Below are positions 1 through 10,712 of a stretch of DNA of 64,000 nucleotides, in pieces. Where the stretch lies: the NCBI RefSeq assembly GCF_950023065.1, contig NC_088677.1, forward strand, positions 24,449,230-24,513,229. The letters run 5' to 3'. Position 1 is the first letter of the stretch. Every line of letters starts with the position of its first letter. The stretch comes from Planococcus citri (Eukaryota; Arthropoda; Insecta; Hemiptera; Pseudococcidae). A program made the position numbers and the translations under genes. The notes under the pieces are model-generated. The model was not told the DNA's origin. It made no database searches and saw nothing but the letters and a program-made list of their open reading frames with translations.

Positions 1-2460
1 CGATTGGGATGTTATACTATTAGAGAAATCTTTTTTCTGAGTGATATTTTCAACTTACAAATTTTTTGAAGGGCTACTCTTGATGTGATCGAGAAAAGGT
101 GTGATTTTGAGCCCAACTTTTCCCCCAAATAAAACCTCAAAATCTCAAATTGTGGAACGAGCAGTCAAACTTTTGGAATCTTCCACTGCAATTGTGTTTT
201 AAAGGCCATTTTTGAGATGGGCTTTGAAAAAGGGTATTTGCAGCATTTTTTTCAAAAAATGTGGGCCTCGAAAAAATGCCTCCTCCATCATTGTTATCAA
301 ATTTGTCGAGAATTTGATACAGAAATGAAAAATGACCTATTCAAGCTCTATGCTTCGGTGAAAAAAATAGTAAAAAGTGTCCAAGAGGTTACCTGGTGAG
401 TTCGAAAATTTAATTAGATTTTGATAACCAATTCTCAGTGCCTCTTCAATATCACAATGAGTTCGTTTATTTTTTGGATTCAACTCCTCAAGGAGGTAAT
501 ATCCTAGCTAGCATAAAAACGTCAGAATTGAACCATAAAAAATTAAAACAGGATCCTTAAATACTCACCAACACGAATTTCAGGGGCTGAAATTCATTTC
601 TCGATTTTTAGCGAATTTTTAAACTTTAAAATTTGGTCAATTTCTTATGAAAAAAAAACAAAATGTGATCAAATTAACCTGAAATCTTGAAATTTTGTTT
701 ACATCCTATTCTCGACCTCTAGAGTAGATCAGTCGTGGTTTTGAGCTATTCAGGAGCTTCTAGCAGATCTTCAGGGTTTCCAGTTTTCAAAAAAAAAGCC
801 ATGAATAGGATCAAAATGAAATTCAACCCATATAAACTCGAATTTACCATATTTTGTGACCCTTTTGACTGATTTGAGCACATATTTTCAAAGTTTGTGC
901 CGGTCCAAATTCAAAATTTTCTCGTCCAGTTATTTTTGAAAAAATGAAAAATTTGTCATTTGCAAACGTTCAATCGAAAAATGCTCGAATTTGGATATTT
1001 TTAACCTCCCGAGTGGTAAATCCGAGTTTATGTGCTGAATTTCAGTTTGAACCTATTTATAGATTTTTTCCCTCGAAAACTGAAGAATTCAAAAATTTGT
1101 TGGAGGCCTCAGAACTACTCAAAATCATAACAAATGGACTAGGGAGGTCAAAAATGGGGTGCAAACCAAATTTCAGGGTTTTTCGTTCACTCGTTCGCGA
1201 ACAGTAAATTTTTCATTTTTTTTCAAAAGTGATCTCTGAAGAAAATTTTGGATTTGAATCGGCTCAAACGAATTTTGAAAATTATTGAATTTTATTTTCG
1301 AATAAGTAGGATGAGGGATTTTTCTTCCAAAATTGACCATTTTTTGCTCTATTTACCTTCTCGAATACAAATTTTTCTCTCTCAGTAAAACGAAGCCCCA
1401 TATAATACTTTGAGAATGAATGATGAGTAAAAAAAATCATACTCAAACGAAACCACTCCTTTATGCTCTTACTTCATTTCTCGTTGAAATACGACAACGT
1501 TATTGAAACTGCGCAATCTATGGATACGTAGTTGAAAATTTGACTTATAATTCTTTCTCGACCTTTACCACCACCATTCGTCCAAAAAGCGAAACCTCGA
1601 AATATAGAAATCAGATATCTATACGGTTCGAGACGATACGCGAAATTGAAATCGCCTGCAAAAAAAAGACCTCGAATGGAGAAATTTTGAAGGAAATATT
1701 ACGTAAATAAATTTTCATTGTGTTACGATAAAACGTACAGTTGCGAAATAGCCTCTGAATTTCGAACAGCTTCGAGTACGCCGAGATATTATCTAGTGCA
1801 ATATAATTCCAACTATCGATATAAATCATAACGAAAACTTGGCCATAATACGAGTACGAGTATCCCAGACTTATCAGTTATCACGGTGCTCTGTGTTGGT
1901 AGCTTCGACCGTTTAATTTTTGTCGGCGATGGTGCAATACGATAAAATACATAGCAAAAAATTACCACTAAATATCCCTCAAACTTTATTCTCGTTCATT
2001 CGGGCTCATGTCTGCCCCCCCCCCCATCAAGGAAGGGACAAGTGACAGAATTATTTCACGGTTTGTGTTTAGGCATAGCTTAGATATTTATATTTGCAAA
2101 AAAATTCAACTCAACTTACGAGTTATGCGCAGGCGTAAATATTTCTACGCGTATAAGTATGCAATTTTACTCTCTCTACAATAACGATGTGTTTTACAAC
2201 TCGTGAGAGAAATTTTCCACTTCGAGAAACTCCGTTCGCGAAATACTCTCGGCAGAATTATGAATATTCTTATCGAAACTAACAAATTACCAGATATTAA
2301 TGTGCATCGTAAATGAACGAGAGAACTGAATTTACACAATTTTGGTAAAGTTTGAAGTCTTCTAATGAATTATACATAACTACCTACTTGAAGTCACCGA
2401 GCTCCCGAAACGATACGATTAAGTATAGGAACGAGATTGTAAATTTGCAAAGTACACCTT
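1..2460. other. No supported gene; AT-rich non-coding DNA
   Basis: Open frames here (for example 944-1207 plus and 1611-1829 minus) have no splice context, no recognisable domain and AT-driven composition. Short stretches resemble the dispersed 'gag-cct-cca-gca-gat-ttt' type repeat found elsewhere in the window (near 750-780). A run of C lies at 2016-2025. Nothing else could be supported. Confidence 0.6.
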
Positions 2461-2461
2461 T

Positions 2462-2467
2462 TATATA
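2462..2467 (+). promoter_or_regulatory. Candidate TATA box
   Basis: TATATA lies about 30-40 bases upstream of an initiator-like TAGTTCAGC near 2498-2506, and about 70 bases upstream of the candidate signal-peptide ATG at 2535. The spacing suits an RNA polymerase II promoter. In AT-rich DNA such matches arise by chance, so the support comes mainly from the downstream exon. Confidence 0.3.
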
Positions 2468-2534
2468 CGTTTCGGTATAGCTAATGAATACGTTACTGAT
2501 AGTTCAGCTCAGCTCTGCCTCAGATGCCAAATTT

Positions 2535-2587
2535 ATGGTACTGGTTTTGGTACCGATGTGGCTGTGGTTTGTGTTACTGGGAGGCAG
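2535..2587 (+). CDS. Candidate first coding exon with signal peptide
   Basis: The ATG at 2535 opens a frame of 17 codons that reads as a compact hydrophobic leader (MVLVLVPMWLWFVLLGG). It runs into AG|GTGTGTG at 2587/2588, an acceptable splice donor that leaves phase 2. A TATA-like box and initiator-like sequence lie upstream. The local composition is richer in G and C than the surroundings. No downstream exon could be linked to it, so the product is unknown. Alternatively this is a chance hydrophobic frame. What is seen: frame, donor, promoter-like words. What is inferred: that it starts a secreted-protein gene. Confidence 0.3.
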
Positions 2588-5500
2588 GTGTGTGAAAGAA
2601 AGATCGGTTTTTGAAATTTTAATGGGATTTGGAAATGGTGGAATGTGGGTTTAGGTATATTTTGGGTGCGAATTTGAATAATTTGTTGGAAAAAATTCTA
2701 TGGAATTTAAATCTTTTGGAGATTCGAGTACGTTTAGTTTTTGCGAATGGACAATAACGTGGATGAACTCTCCAAGTTTTGGGGGGGTTTCCGAGTAATA
2801 TTTTTGGTACCTACAAATACGTTGTCAGATAGAAACATCAGTGTGAAGTTGACCCCTTCAAATGGGAAAAGTGGTGAATTTTTGTATTTTTGAAGGTCTT
2901 CCACTTGGTAGAAAATGTTGAAAAATATATCTTACGTCAGTCACACGTGAGTAAAATAGGTAGTTGAAAAAAAAGGCACTCATACACATTTCTCAACCTA
3001 CATTAAGTTTTCCAAAAGATGTCATCAGGAAACGTAGGTATACTTGACCGATGAGATGAAATCGAAAATTCCCATTAATTACCCTTACTCTTTCAAGCTG
3101 AAAAAAATGTTGTTAGGAGCTGCCAAAGATGAGAATTTGTAATGAAATTTGAATGTAGCTTGTTGATTATTGAGAGCCTACCGCGGAATTACCAAGCCTG
3201 TCTGTAGCTTCGGAATGAATAATAACCTTACTTACTTTTTTTTATCGTTGTCTGTAATCTTATGGGATAACTTGATTGAAAAGTCAGCTATTGGATTATC
3301 GCAACCTGCGATATGACGAATATCTATCTGAAAATTGTCGAGATACAGAAGCCATTTGATTATTCGATTTGGCAACAGGTCATTTTTCTTGAGGTAGCTA
3401 GGTCACAGCTACGTTATCAGTAAATAAATTGACCTGGTAACTAGCTAGCAGGTAGTAATTCTTTGCCAGCAAGTGAACGATCGCGAGCAACTCCAATTCC
3501 ATGACGGAGTAAGATTTTTCGTAGTTGGACTCTGTCGGCGAGGATAGAATTATTATTCTCCAACAATGCTCTCTTATGGCAGAAAAATTTTGAACCGGAC
3601 AAAGCTAAATCAAAAAACATACAAAATTACGTATCTATTTGGCCTAAGTTTCAGGCGCTGAAGTGCATTTTTGATTTTTGGCAATTTTTAAAAAATCGTT
3701 GGTTCAAAAATGAAAAAAAAAAATGAAATTTCAACTTGACCTAGAGAAATCTGAAAGATGTATGCTCCATTTTTCACCTCTCCTTCCCGAATCGATTTGA
3801 AACGAGTTCGAATCGTTTTGAGTAGTTACGAAGCCTCCAGCAGATTTTTGAAAGTTGAAAATTCCACAAAATTTTACCCATTGAAGTTGGAAAGCTAATA
3901 AATTACTGTATACTTACCTCAATTTCAGCACACTCGGTCGATTGAGGTGGTTTCAAAAAATTGTGAAGTCCCCAGCTGTATTTTGGAGATTCTAGATTTT
4001 CAGAAAGTGTCATAAAAATCGTCAACATCCCCCTTCAGCATGTAATCATTTCTGCGGAAATTTCATAACATGAAAATTTAAAAAGTTTATTTTTTTGTGT
4101 CTTCCGACGAAAAAAAATCTGAAATTCAGATCGTGTCCTAATTTTTACTCGTTGAGTCGATTGGAAATGGTTTTATATGCGGTTTTGAGGTCTTCAGCAA
4201 ATCTCAGGAAGGTTCAATTTCCGAGAAAATTCCTCAAAATTTGTCCAATTCAATATTAGCACGTATAAACGTGATTAGTGCATTGTAAGCGCCCTACTTG
4301 ATCTATTTAAGTTAAATTTCGTCGGATTTCAAGTGCCATTTTTCGTAAACTGGAACTTTCAGAAAGTTATTAAAGGCTTCAAAACGACTTGAAACCATTT
4401 CCAGTCGTCTCAACACATCAAAAATAAGGCATGAAATGAATTTCAGATTGTTTCGACTAAGTTCGAATTTTCAATTATGAAATCCATGGGAAAATGCACA
4501 GGTCGTTTACGAGCACCAACCACGTTTTTAGGCGTTTACGCCATTTTGGACTTGATGACACTGTTATAGAAAATGACTGGACTCACCTCAATTGAAGTCG
4601 GAGTATAAATTAAGTTTTAGCTTTTCTGCTTCATTTGGTAGAATTTTGTGGAAATATCAACTTTCAAAAATCCCCTGTAGGCTCCAGAACAGCTCAAAAC
4701 AGTTGAAATCCATTTTCTAATCGATTCGGGAGGTTGAATATAGGATATGAACCAAACTTCAACTTTCTAGATTTGTGTAATGATATTTTGATTTTCTGTC
4801 CATTTTTGGCCCAAAATTGATTTTTAAAACTTCGCCAAAAATGAAGAAATGTACTCTGGCACCTGAAATTTCAGCTGATGTATTTTTGTGAGTACGCTCT
4901 TACAATTTCGCTTTGTTTGGTTTAAAAAATTGTCTGCCAGTTGGCATACATCCCTCGTTAGACTTGCAAGTTTTGAAAAATTTGGCCAAAAAGTGCCAAA
5001 AAAGATGGTAATTCTTAATTTAAAACTTGAATATAGTCTCTTGGTGAGAACCTGATTTGAAATTCCTAGATTTGCTTAGCTTCGGAATAAATAATAAGCT
5101 TACCTACTTTTCGTTCAACATTTTTGTGTGGTTGACGTTGTGGGAATTTCCGGCTCATGATGCTTTCAGAAGTATGGAGATTCTATAAGATTTTAATTGC
5201 CTATTTTGAATCTCTTACTTGCTTTCATTACTTGTATAACTCTTAAAGCAATAAAATTGAATGCGAGTCATGGCTGAAGATTAAGGTAACCATAATTTTT
5301 GAGAAGTACTGGAATTTGTTCAAGTCAAGAATTTCTGATTCGTGAATTATTGAATGAAAACGTTGACTCGAGAAACGGGGGGGGGGGGGGTCGTAGTCAG
5401 CTAGGAAAGTGGATTTTAATGGAAGATTTTCAATATTTTTGTGTGTCGCCACAAAAACATTCTGAAGTTGAAAAATTCAACGTAGTAGAATTTTTTGAAA

Positions 5501-5970
5501 ATCATAAATAATGCACTGATTTTTCGTATGTTGGGACGCTTCCAACCCTTCTCGTTCCTTCTCACAGAACTCTTCACATGAGTCTCAAAATGTCCTTACT
5601 TGTTGTCTTCTCATCTATTTCCTTCTGTTTTATTAGTCAAAAAATTGAAAAATCAGACAAGTTTTTGCCTTTTGTAAAAATTTTGATGCGTATGAATTCC
5701 TCAATATTATTCTCTGAAGATAGGTATCCAATATCCATGTTCATATAATTTTTTTTGTTTTTGGCTCGAAACAGTCAGTGCGATGCCAGAATGTCCAAAA
5801 ATTGTTGAAATGCTTCCTTTTTCAAAATTTTCTGGAATTGTAACCTTCCTCCATTTAAATTTATCTATACATCCTGATGGAAAATTGAGAAAACTGGTGT
5901 GGAGAACTAGGAATAAAATCTAACGAAAATCATTCACTTACTTGAACTTATGTAGTACCTAATTATCTAT
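2588..5970. other. Non-coding stretch with dispersed 'CCTCCAGCAGATTTTTGAAA' repeats
   Basis: Several diverged copies of one repeat family lie at about 3780-3870, 4160-4240, 4340-4420 and 4660-4740. The core reads 'gagcctccagcagattttt', followed by 'gaaattctcacaaaattt' and a 'cgattggaaa' word, in either orientation. The same family forms the interior of the fold-back element at 10.7-12.2 kb and recurs near 33540, 33850 and 37550. A block around 5760-5900 resembles array sequence at 20860-20960. A run of 12 G lies at 5378-5389. No gene is supported. Confidence 0.5.
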
Positions 5971-6126
5971 GTTGTCTGAATAAACTTTTATCGTATATGA
6001 GTTAACCCCTTAAATAAAAACACCTACGCTTGTTGAAATCCAGACGACGTTGTCTGAATAAACTTTTATCGTATATGAGTTAACCCCTTAAATAAAAACA
6101 CCTACGCTTGTTGAAATCCAGACGAC
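5971..6126. repeat. Exact 78-bp tandem duplication
   Basis: The unit starting GTTGTCTGAATAAAC and ending TCCAGACGAC occurs twice back to back (5971-6048 and 6049-6126) with no difference seen. On the minus strand it contains the last codons and TAG stop of the coding block at 6102-6263 plus its immediate 3' flank. The tail of that reading frame is therefore duplicated downstream of its own stop. The identity indicates a recent event. Confidence 0.9.
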
Positions 6127-6263
6127 CATGTGTAATGGTGATACAACACAACTGAAGCGTTCGGATCTTCATCGTAATAGTTATACTCGTAAGAACTCCA
6201 GAATGGAGTTACCCATCCTTCATACGGTGGAACCGGATGTAATTCGTCGAAATAACTTAAGAG
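6102..6263 (-). CDS. Unrecognised coding block, C-terminal exon
   Basis: A minus-strand frame with strongly non-random amino acids runs to a TAG at 6104-6102. It is rich in Tyr, Trp, Pro, Glu and Asp, for example PPYEGWVTPFWSSYEY and later VVLYHHYTWSSG. Upstream it is closed by TAA at 6266-6264, so it must begin at a splice acceptor; TTAAG at about 6256 is a weak candidate. The aromatic, proline-rich composition differs from the AT-driven false frames of the window, which is the main support. It lies downstream, on the same strand, of the four-exon block at 6573-7644 and may be its further exon or a second gene. Family not recognised. Confidence 0.45.
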   Translation of the reverse strand, partial: LLSYFDELHPVPPYEGWVTPFWSSYEYNYYDEDPNASVVLYHHYTWSSGFQQA

Positions 6264-6572
6264 TTAATACTACTTCTGAATAACCTATATAATTGATTAA
6301 TTAGTTGAATAACCTAAATAATTAATGATAAATTAACCAATTTCACCTTTTTACTAGGACAATAGATTTTCTCACCTTCAACTAACATGAACAATAGATA
6401 GTAGATACAATAGATAATATACAATATGCATAGTGAACCTTAGTCCATCATATTCTATCAATAATTAGAAATTACAATAGTTATATTAACGAGGCCATGG
6501 ACCCTTTTTAAACTTAATGAGGCTCCCGCCTGCCTCTGGGGCTTTTTAGCAGAGGATCTGCTGGTTTTTGGC

Positions 6573-7644
6573 CTAAAGGTCTGCTTCTTCTTCGGATGAC
6601 GCAGAGTCATCATTTTCTGCGATGGCCACCTGATCAAAGTTGTTGGTAACTCTGAAACGAGGATTCTGTGGTTCTGGTCGTACCTGTAATGAATAAACGC
6701 ATGATTATTAGTTAACTAGATGGGTAAATATTGTATAATTAATGTTATTATTCTTATCGCAGTAGTACTTCTACTTACTCTCCCTGACCATTCCCAGTAA
6801 CTATCCGAACGTGGGTTTCCTTAATTAAAGGTCAAATGATCTCCAGAGTTTATCGGACTAAAATCATGAACGTATGGAACGCCTATGGGGGTCGTGTCGC
6901 GGGGTTCCCAGTTCCAGGGCTTTCCCCTTGGGTTTCGATTTGGCCTCCTGGAGTGACGGTGGCGTTCCTGAATGGCAGCAGGATCGTTAGGACTACGGTA
7001 CCTGATGACACTGCACGGTGCCAAGTGCTGCAAAGGTGCTGGGTGCTGGACAGTCGAGGGGTCTGGCTGAGGGTCCTCCGTAGCTGAACTCGTTGTAGCT
7101 GAGCCGCTTGCAATAACGCTGTCCAAACTTTCGTTTAAGCCATGACCTGCACCCTGTGCGCTTGTTGAGGGTCGCGAACTAACTGGGCTGGTGGACGTAT
7201 CGGTGGTGGGTCTCTTCCTGGTTGAAGATGGATCTCGTCCCTCCGGGGAGTTATCCGGGAACCTGGAAGAAAAAATATAGACATTAGATAGAGATTTCGA
7301 TTTAATTAACTATGTACTATGCATGCATCGTATTTAAAATAAATAGATAGAATTGGTAGAGTGGGAAGATTAAATTTTACTTACTGTCGTTTTCCTCCTG
7401 GTAGGTTCTCTTGGAGCGCGTGGCATCTCCGGACAACTTGTTAGTATGTGCGTCATATTGAGAGTTGGTCTGGGTTGATGTTGAGACCATGATACTTCGA
7501 TAAATAGCAGGTAAAGCTCTCTCCCACATTTCTTCTCGCTCCGTCATCGATAGGCTGTGGAAATCAACACTGTAACAAACCAAACATTAGTTAATTTAGC
7601 GGAACATACTGGATAGAGAAAGTAGCTTACCTCAATAACTCCAT
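6573..7644 (-). pseudogene. Four-exon unrecognised gene with an in-frame stop
   Basis: On the minus strand: exon 1 at 7644-7631 (ATG, then GTAAGC donor); exon 2 from 7569 (acceptor TTTGTTACAG); exon 3 from 7262 (acceptor TTTCTTCCAG) to 6779 (GTAAGT donor); exon 4 at 6683-6573 (acceptor TTCATTACAG, ending EEEADL and TAG). Exon 2 encodes MTEREEMWERALPAIYRSIM. Exon 3 is Ser/Thr/Pro-rich, then basic with Trp (NRNPRGKPWNWEP), and runs past a TAA at 6823-6821 into GNPRSDSYWEWSG in the same frame, which joins exon 4 in phase 0. Exon 2 keeps frame with exon 3 only if a weak donor at 7380 is used; the stronger GTAAGT four bases earlier shifts frame. The interior TAA suggests a pseudogene, unless a small intron removes it. 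About 265 residues. A mobile-element protein or densovirus-like origin was considered, but no diagnostic motif was seen. Confidence 0.5.
6579..6660 (-). other. Overlapping basic alternative frame across exon 4
   Basis: A second minus-strand frame through the terminal exon begins at an ATG pair (6622-6617 region) and stays open past the exon-4 stop to about 6470. It is very basic and resembles a nuclear-localisation stretch (KKKQTFRPKTSRSSAKKPQR). Either the two frames overlap by chance in a GC-richer exon, or a second product starts here. The function is unknown. Confidence 0.2.
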
Positions 7645-7659
7645 AGTAGCCGCTTAAGC

Positions 7660-8400
7660 CGCTAGATGATTGGAAGGAGGATCTTCTACCACTGGTAACG
7701 AGCAGAACTGATTAATAGCGAAAGTGATTCAAATCTTGGTTTTGTCTCGGTTTTTGGAATAGTCCTTCTACAGTTGAAAGGTGTTGATGTGGACCTTGGA
7801 CATGTTCTTATTGGTCAGCAGCTGGATGATTCAAACTTACACACGCGTAATAACACTGATTCTTAGAAGTAGGTTAGTATAAATGCGATTATTTCAACGA
7901 AAAAGGTCATCGATAAATATGGCTTTTGTGCCGTTGGAAAGAGGAAAAAAATCAGAAAATTTGATTCGCAGCAAATCAGAAGTTCATGTAATTGAGTTTC
8001 GAAGTAATTTTATTCCAATGTTGCGAAATACTGAAAACTGCTCAATATGAATGAAAATAAATGAGCATTATCACCTTGAAAATATTCAAAATCTAATTTT
8101 TTTATGTAGTAAAAAATATTAGAAAATAGAATTCCTCATAAATCATGAAGAATGTTAAATTTTCCAAAACCCTCTAGTTTTTGAGTGAAAATTCAAAAAC
8201 CATAACTTCCGTTGCAGCGCCATCTAGGTAGTTTTTTTTTTGTGACGTGGTGTTTTAGTCATGGCAACGTGGCCCTTTGGTAGGATATTTCAGAATTCCC
8301 ATTCCTATTGGCCGTAATGGATAATTATGTATAATCCACGAATTCAAGCTAACCATTCAAGTATGAAATAGGTAATATTTTCTAAAAGCATTGACCTACC
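7660..8400. other. No gene seen
   Basis: AT-rich sequence upstream of the four-exon block. No open frame with splice support was found. Short inverted or direct words are present, but no element boundary could be defined. Confidence 0.5.
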
Positions 8401-9300
8401 TAAAGCGTTACAGCAGCCAATAAGCAAAAAAAGGCAAATGCAAAAACTCTCTTGTAATCAGCGAATAGCTGGTGACTTGTGACTAGTGGATTGCTAGGTG
8501 GTTTACTGGAGCTTGCAGGAGATGTAGAAGCACATTTTTAGATTTTGTGCTGAAGGCTCCGACTTGCATCCGTAGCTGGAATCGAACTCCATGTTTTGTC
8601 AGGTCAAAATTTGCAACCATTCAAATTTTTGAGAAAGGGAGGGTGAGATAAAAAAGTTGAAAAATTCGAACTTGGAATCAATCAGTAGTAAATCCAAAGT
8701 TCGGCTCCCTAGAGCAATTTAGAGAAGAAATGAAGCAAATTAACCGGATTTTTTCGTTTTTTTTACTTCTTCAAATTGACCCAGGAGGCTAAAATTTGGC
8801 ATGTACATTCGGAGGGTGTTCAAGATGTACTTACCAATGATATTTTGGCGCCAAAGTTGAAGACGGAACCAGCAGTAGGTTTACGTCCGTGAAATTTATA
8901 CGCAATTTTTAAATAAGAATAAATGATTTTTTTGAATTCAATTTTATAGAAATCGGGCCTCATTCTATTACTAATTGTAAGAGGTGAAACAATACGAGTA
9001 AATTCAGAAAAATCAATTTTCGAATTGATGGTAAATGCCTGAGGTGAGATTATGTTGATAATGCCATCACGAGTTGTTAAAAAACATTTTCAAAGCATAC
9101 CTAAAGCATTTAATTATATATTAGCAGTCAATAAGACAAGTAGAAAGCAAATGCAAAAACTTTCTTGCAATCAGAAAGTAACTGTGGCAACATACAAACC
9201 CATTACTCCATATTCGAATTCTACGACCTCTAAAACATATTAATCGATATATTACACAATAATATAAGCAGAATTTGAAATTTTTCCGCTTTCCACGCCT
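8400..9300 (-). repeat. Relict copies of the 50-64 kb repeat family
   Basis: Two copies of the window-wide motif GCAAATGCAAAAACTCTCTTG-CAATCAG lie at about 8434 and 9149. Between them, 8840-9060 resembles the segment that follows 'caataatattttggcgcc' in the second array (51400-51660, 54130-54400, 60450-60660). On the minus strand the motif reads SLITREFLHL at the first copy and FLIARKFLHLL at the second, matching the other copies. This is a diverged, unmarked relict of the array unit and shows that the family extends outside the main arrays. Confidence 0.55.
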
Positions 9301-9640
9301 CACCCCCCACCCCTACAAAAAAATAAGTGCATATTCGAATTCTACGACCTCGAAAACATATCAATCGACATATTACACAATAATATAAGCAAAATTTGAA
9401 ATTTCCCCCTCCCCGCGCCTCATCCCCCACCTATACCAAAAAAATAACTCCAGATTCGAACTCTACGACCTCGAAAACATTTTAATCGATATATTACACG
9501 ATTATACATATAAGCAACATTTCAAATTTTCCCGCTCCCCACGCCTCACCCCCCACCCCAACAAAAAAAATACCATTGTGCAGATTCGAATTCTACGACC
9601 TCGAAAACGCATTATTCGACGTATTGCACATCGATGAAGG
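9211..9640. repeat. Minisatellite, about 121-130 bp unit, about 3.5 copies
   Basis: Units begin with ATTCGAATTCTACGACCTC at about 9212, 9333, 9454 and 9584. Each carries an AATCGATATATTACACAATA word and a pyrimidine-rich 'cgcctcaccccccaccc' tract. The last copy is partial. A similar 'gaattctacgacc...aacatat...gatatatcac' core sits in the centre of the inverted-repeat element at 23.7 kb, so the two share ancestry. Confidence 0.85.
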
Positions 9641-9898
9641 TTGAATCCGAATTATCACCGTTTTTGGGGGGGGGGTCTGTGGCCCACTGTGCGCCCGTTG
9701 GTTCAGCTGGTCTATTTCGAGACCTACAAATGGCCGTAAACCACTACTCGTCTTGGCATGTTTCTTGACATGTTCCGCAACCTTATTCATATGCATATTA
9801 ATGACCTTTGTGAGGTCTAGGCCTCAACCCGAAAACGTCAAGCTACGACTTGATTAAATAAATAGTCACCATGACAGATGGGTGTCAATTGACAAGCG

Positions 9899-9904
9899 TT
9901 TATT
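9899..9904 (-). promoter_or_regulatory. Candidate polyadenylation signal
   Basis: AATAAA on the minus strand, about 115 bases after the stop of the zinc-finger-like frame at 10017. The position would suit a 3' UTR end for that terminal exon. Confidence 0.3.
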
Positions 9905-10016
9905 AGAGGAACATAAATAGTAACAAACATGATAATCGCGCGGGAGATAAATACATAATAATTAATAATGAATAATAGGTGAACTGCGTCTGTGGCTAGA
10001 GGTACCATGCCTCCCA

Positions 10017-10227
10017 CTACGTCACAGTTAGCTGCGCGCGCAGATGCGCTTGGCAGCTGCGCCTACGACTTGGCATCTGACATACGTCTGTCAGTTGACG
10101 CCACAACCTTCTCACAAGCGACGCACTTAACAACCCACTGATCTTCCTTGTGGGTTTGTATAGGTGCAGGTACAACGAATTCCCAGTCTTATATTCTGCA
10201 CGGCAATAGTCACAAACATACCGGACA
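10017..10227 (-). pseudogene. Degenerate lola-like C2H2 zinc-finger terminal exon
   Basis: A minus-strand exon starts at a good acceptor (TTACTGTTTACAG, exon from 10227). It opens with RYVCDYCRAEYKTGNSLYLH, which matches the first half of the zinc finger found in BTB-ZF proteins of the longitudinals-lacking type: C-x2-C, aromatic, basic, SLYxH. In those families a second zinc ligand pair (x4-5-C or H) follows; here the sequence continues LYKPTRK and the last ligand is missing. The frame then runs through a basic tail to TAG at 10019-10017. It may be an unused alternative terminal exon that has lost function, or a duplicated fragment. Family recognition rests on pattern only. Confidence 0.4.
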
Positions 10228-10398
10228 CTGTAAACAGTAAGGTAATTAATACAAAAACTCAGCGACATACCGAAAAAAAAAAAAAACGTCTCTACTTACA
10301 TTACAGCCGGCTTTATAACACGATTAGCGAATGCCACTTTCGCAGATTTGCCCTTCTTAAACATGATTTGACAATTGATAGCTCGTAACGATTTGAAA

Positions 10399-10570
10399 GT
10401 TTTAGAGTCTGAGCTGGCTAGTCTGAGCTGGCTCTCAGTTGATTAACATACAGGGAGTCTTAAGCTGGCTCTCATGCCCGATTATAATAAAGTTTGGGAG
10501 TCTGAGCTGGCTAGTCTAAGCTGGCTCTCATGCCCGGTTGTTATAAAGTTTTAGAGTCTGAGCTGGCTAG
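10399..10570. repeat. Short tandem array of 'GAGTCTGAGCTGGCTAGTC' units
   Basis: The phrase 'gagtctgagctggctag' recurs, alternating with 'gctggctctcatgcccg' and 'ttataaagtttt', about every 70-80 bases (10405, 10497, 10554), with nested 'gagctggctagtct' duplications. It is a compound minisatellite of about 2.3 units. Confidence 0.75.
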
Positions 10571-10712
10571 ATATCAAAAATGAAATGAAAATTCAGCTTC
10601 AAGTAGATATTTAAAAGTGAACTTGACATAATAAAAAAAAAAACACAATGCAACCATCTACCAATATAGTGAACGCAAATGCAAAAACTCTCTTGCAATC
10701 AGTGACTATATA

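Noticed and set aside
944..1207. 87-codon plus-strand ORF
   Set aside because: AT-driven composition, no splice or promoter context, no motif.
5299..5511. Overlapping ORFs on both strands around a poly-G run
   Set aside because: The Gly/Pro runs come from 12 consecutive G; nothing else supports coding.
6573..7644. Identification as an endogenous densovirus gene
   Set aside because: Considered because of the two-gene layout and Trp/Pro-rich protein, but no parvoviral helicase, phospholipase or capsid motif is visible; left unassigned.
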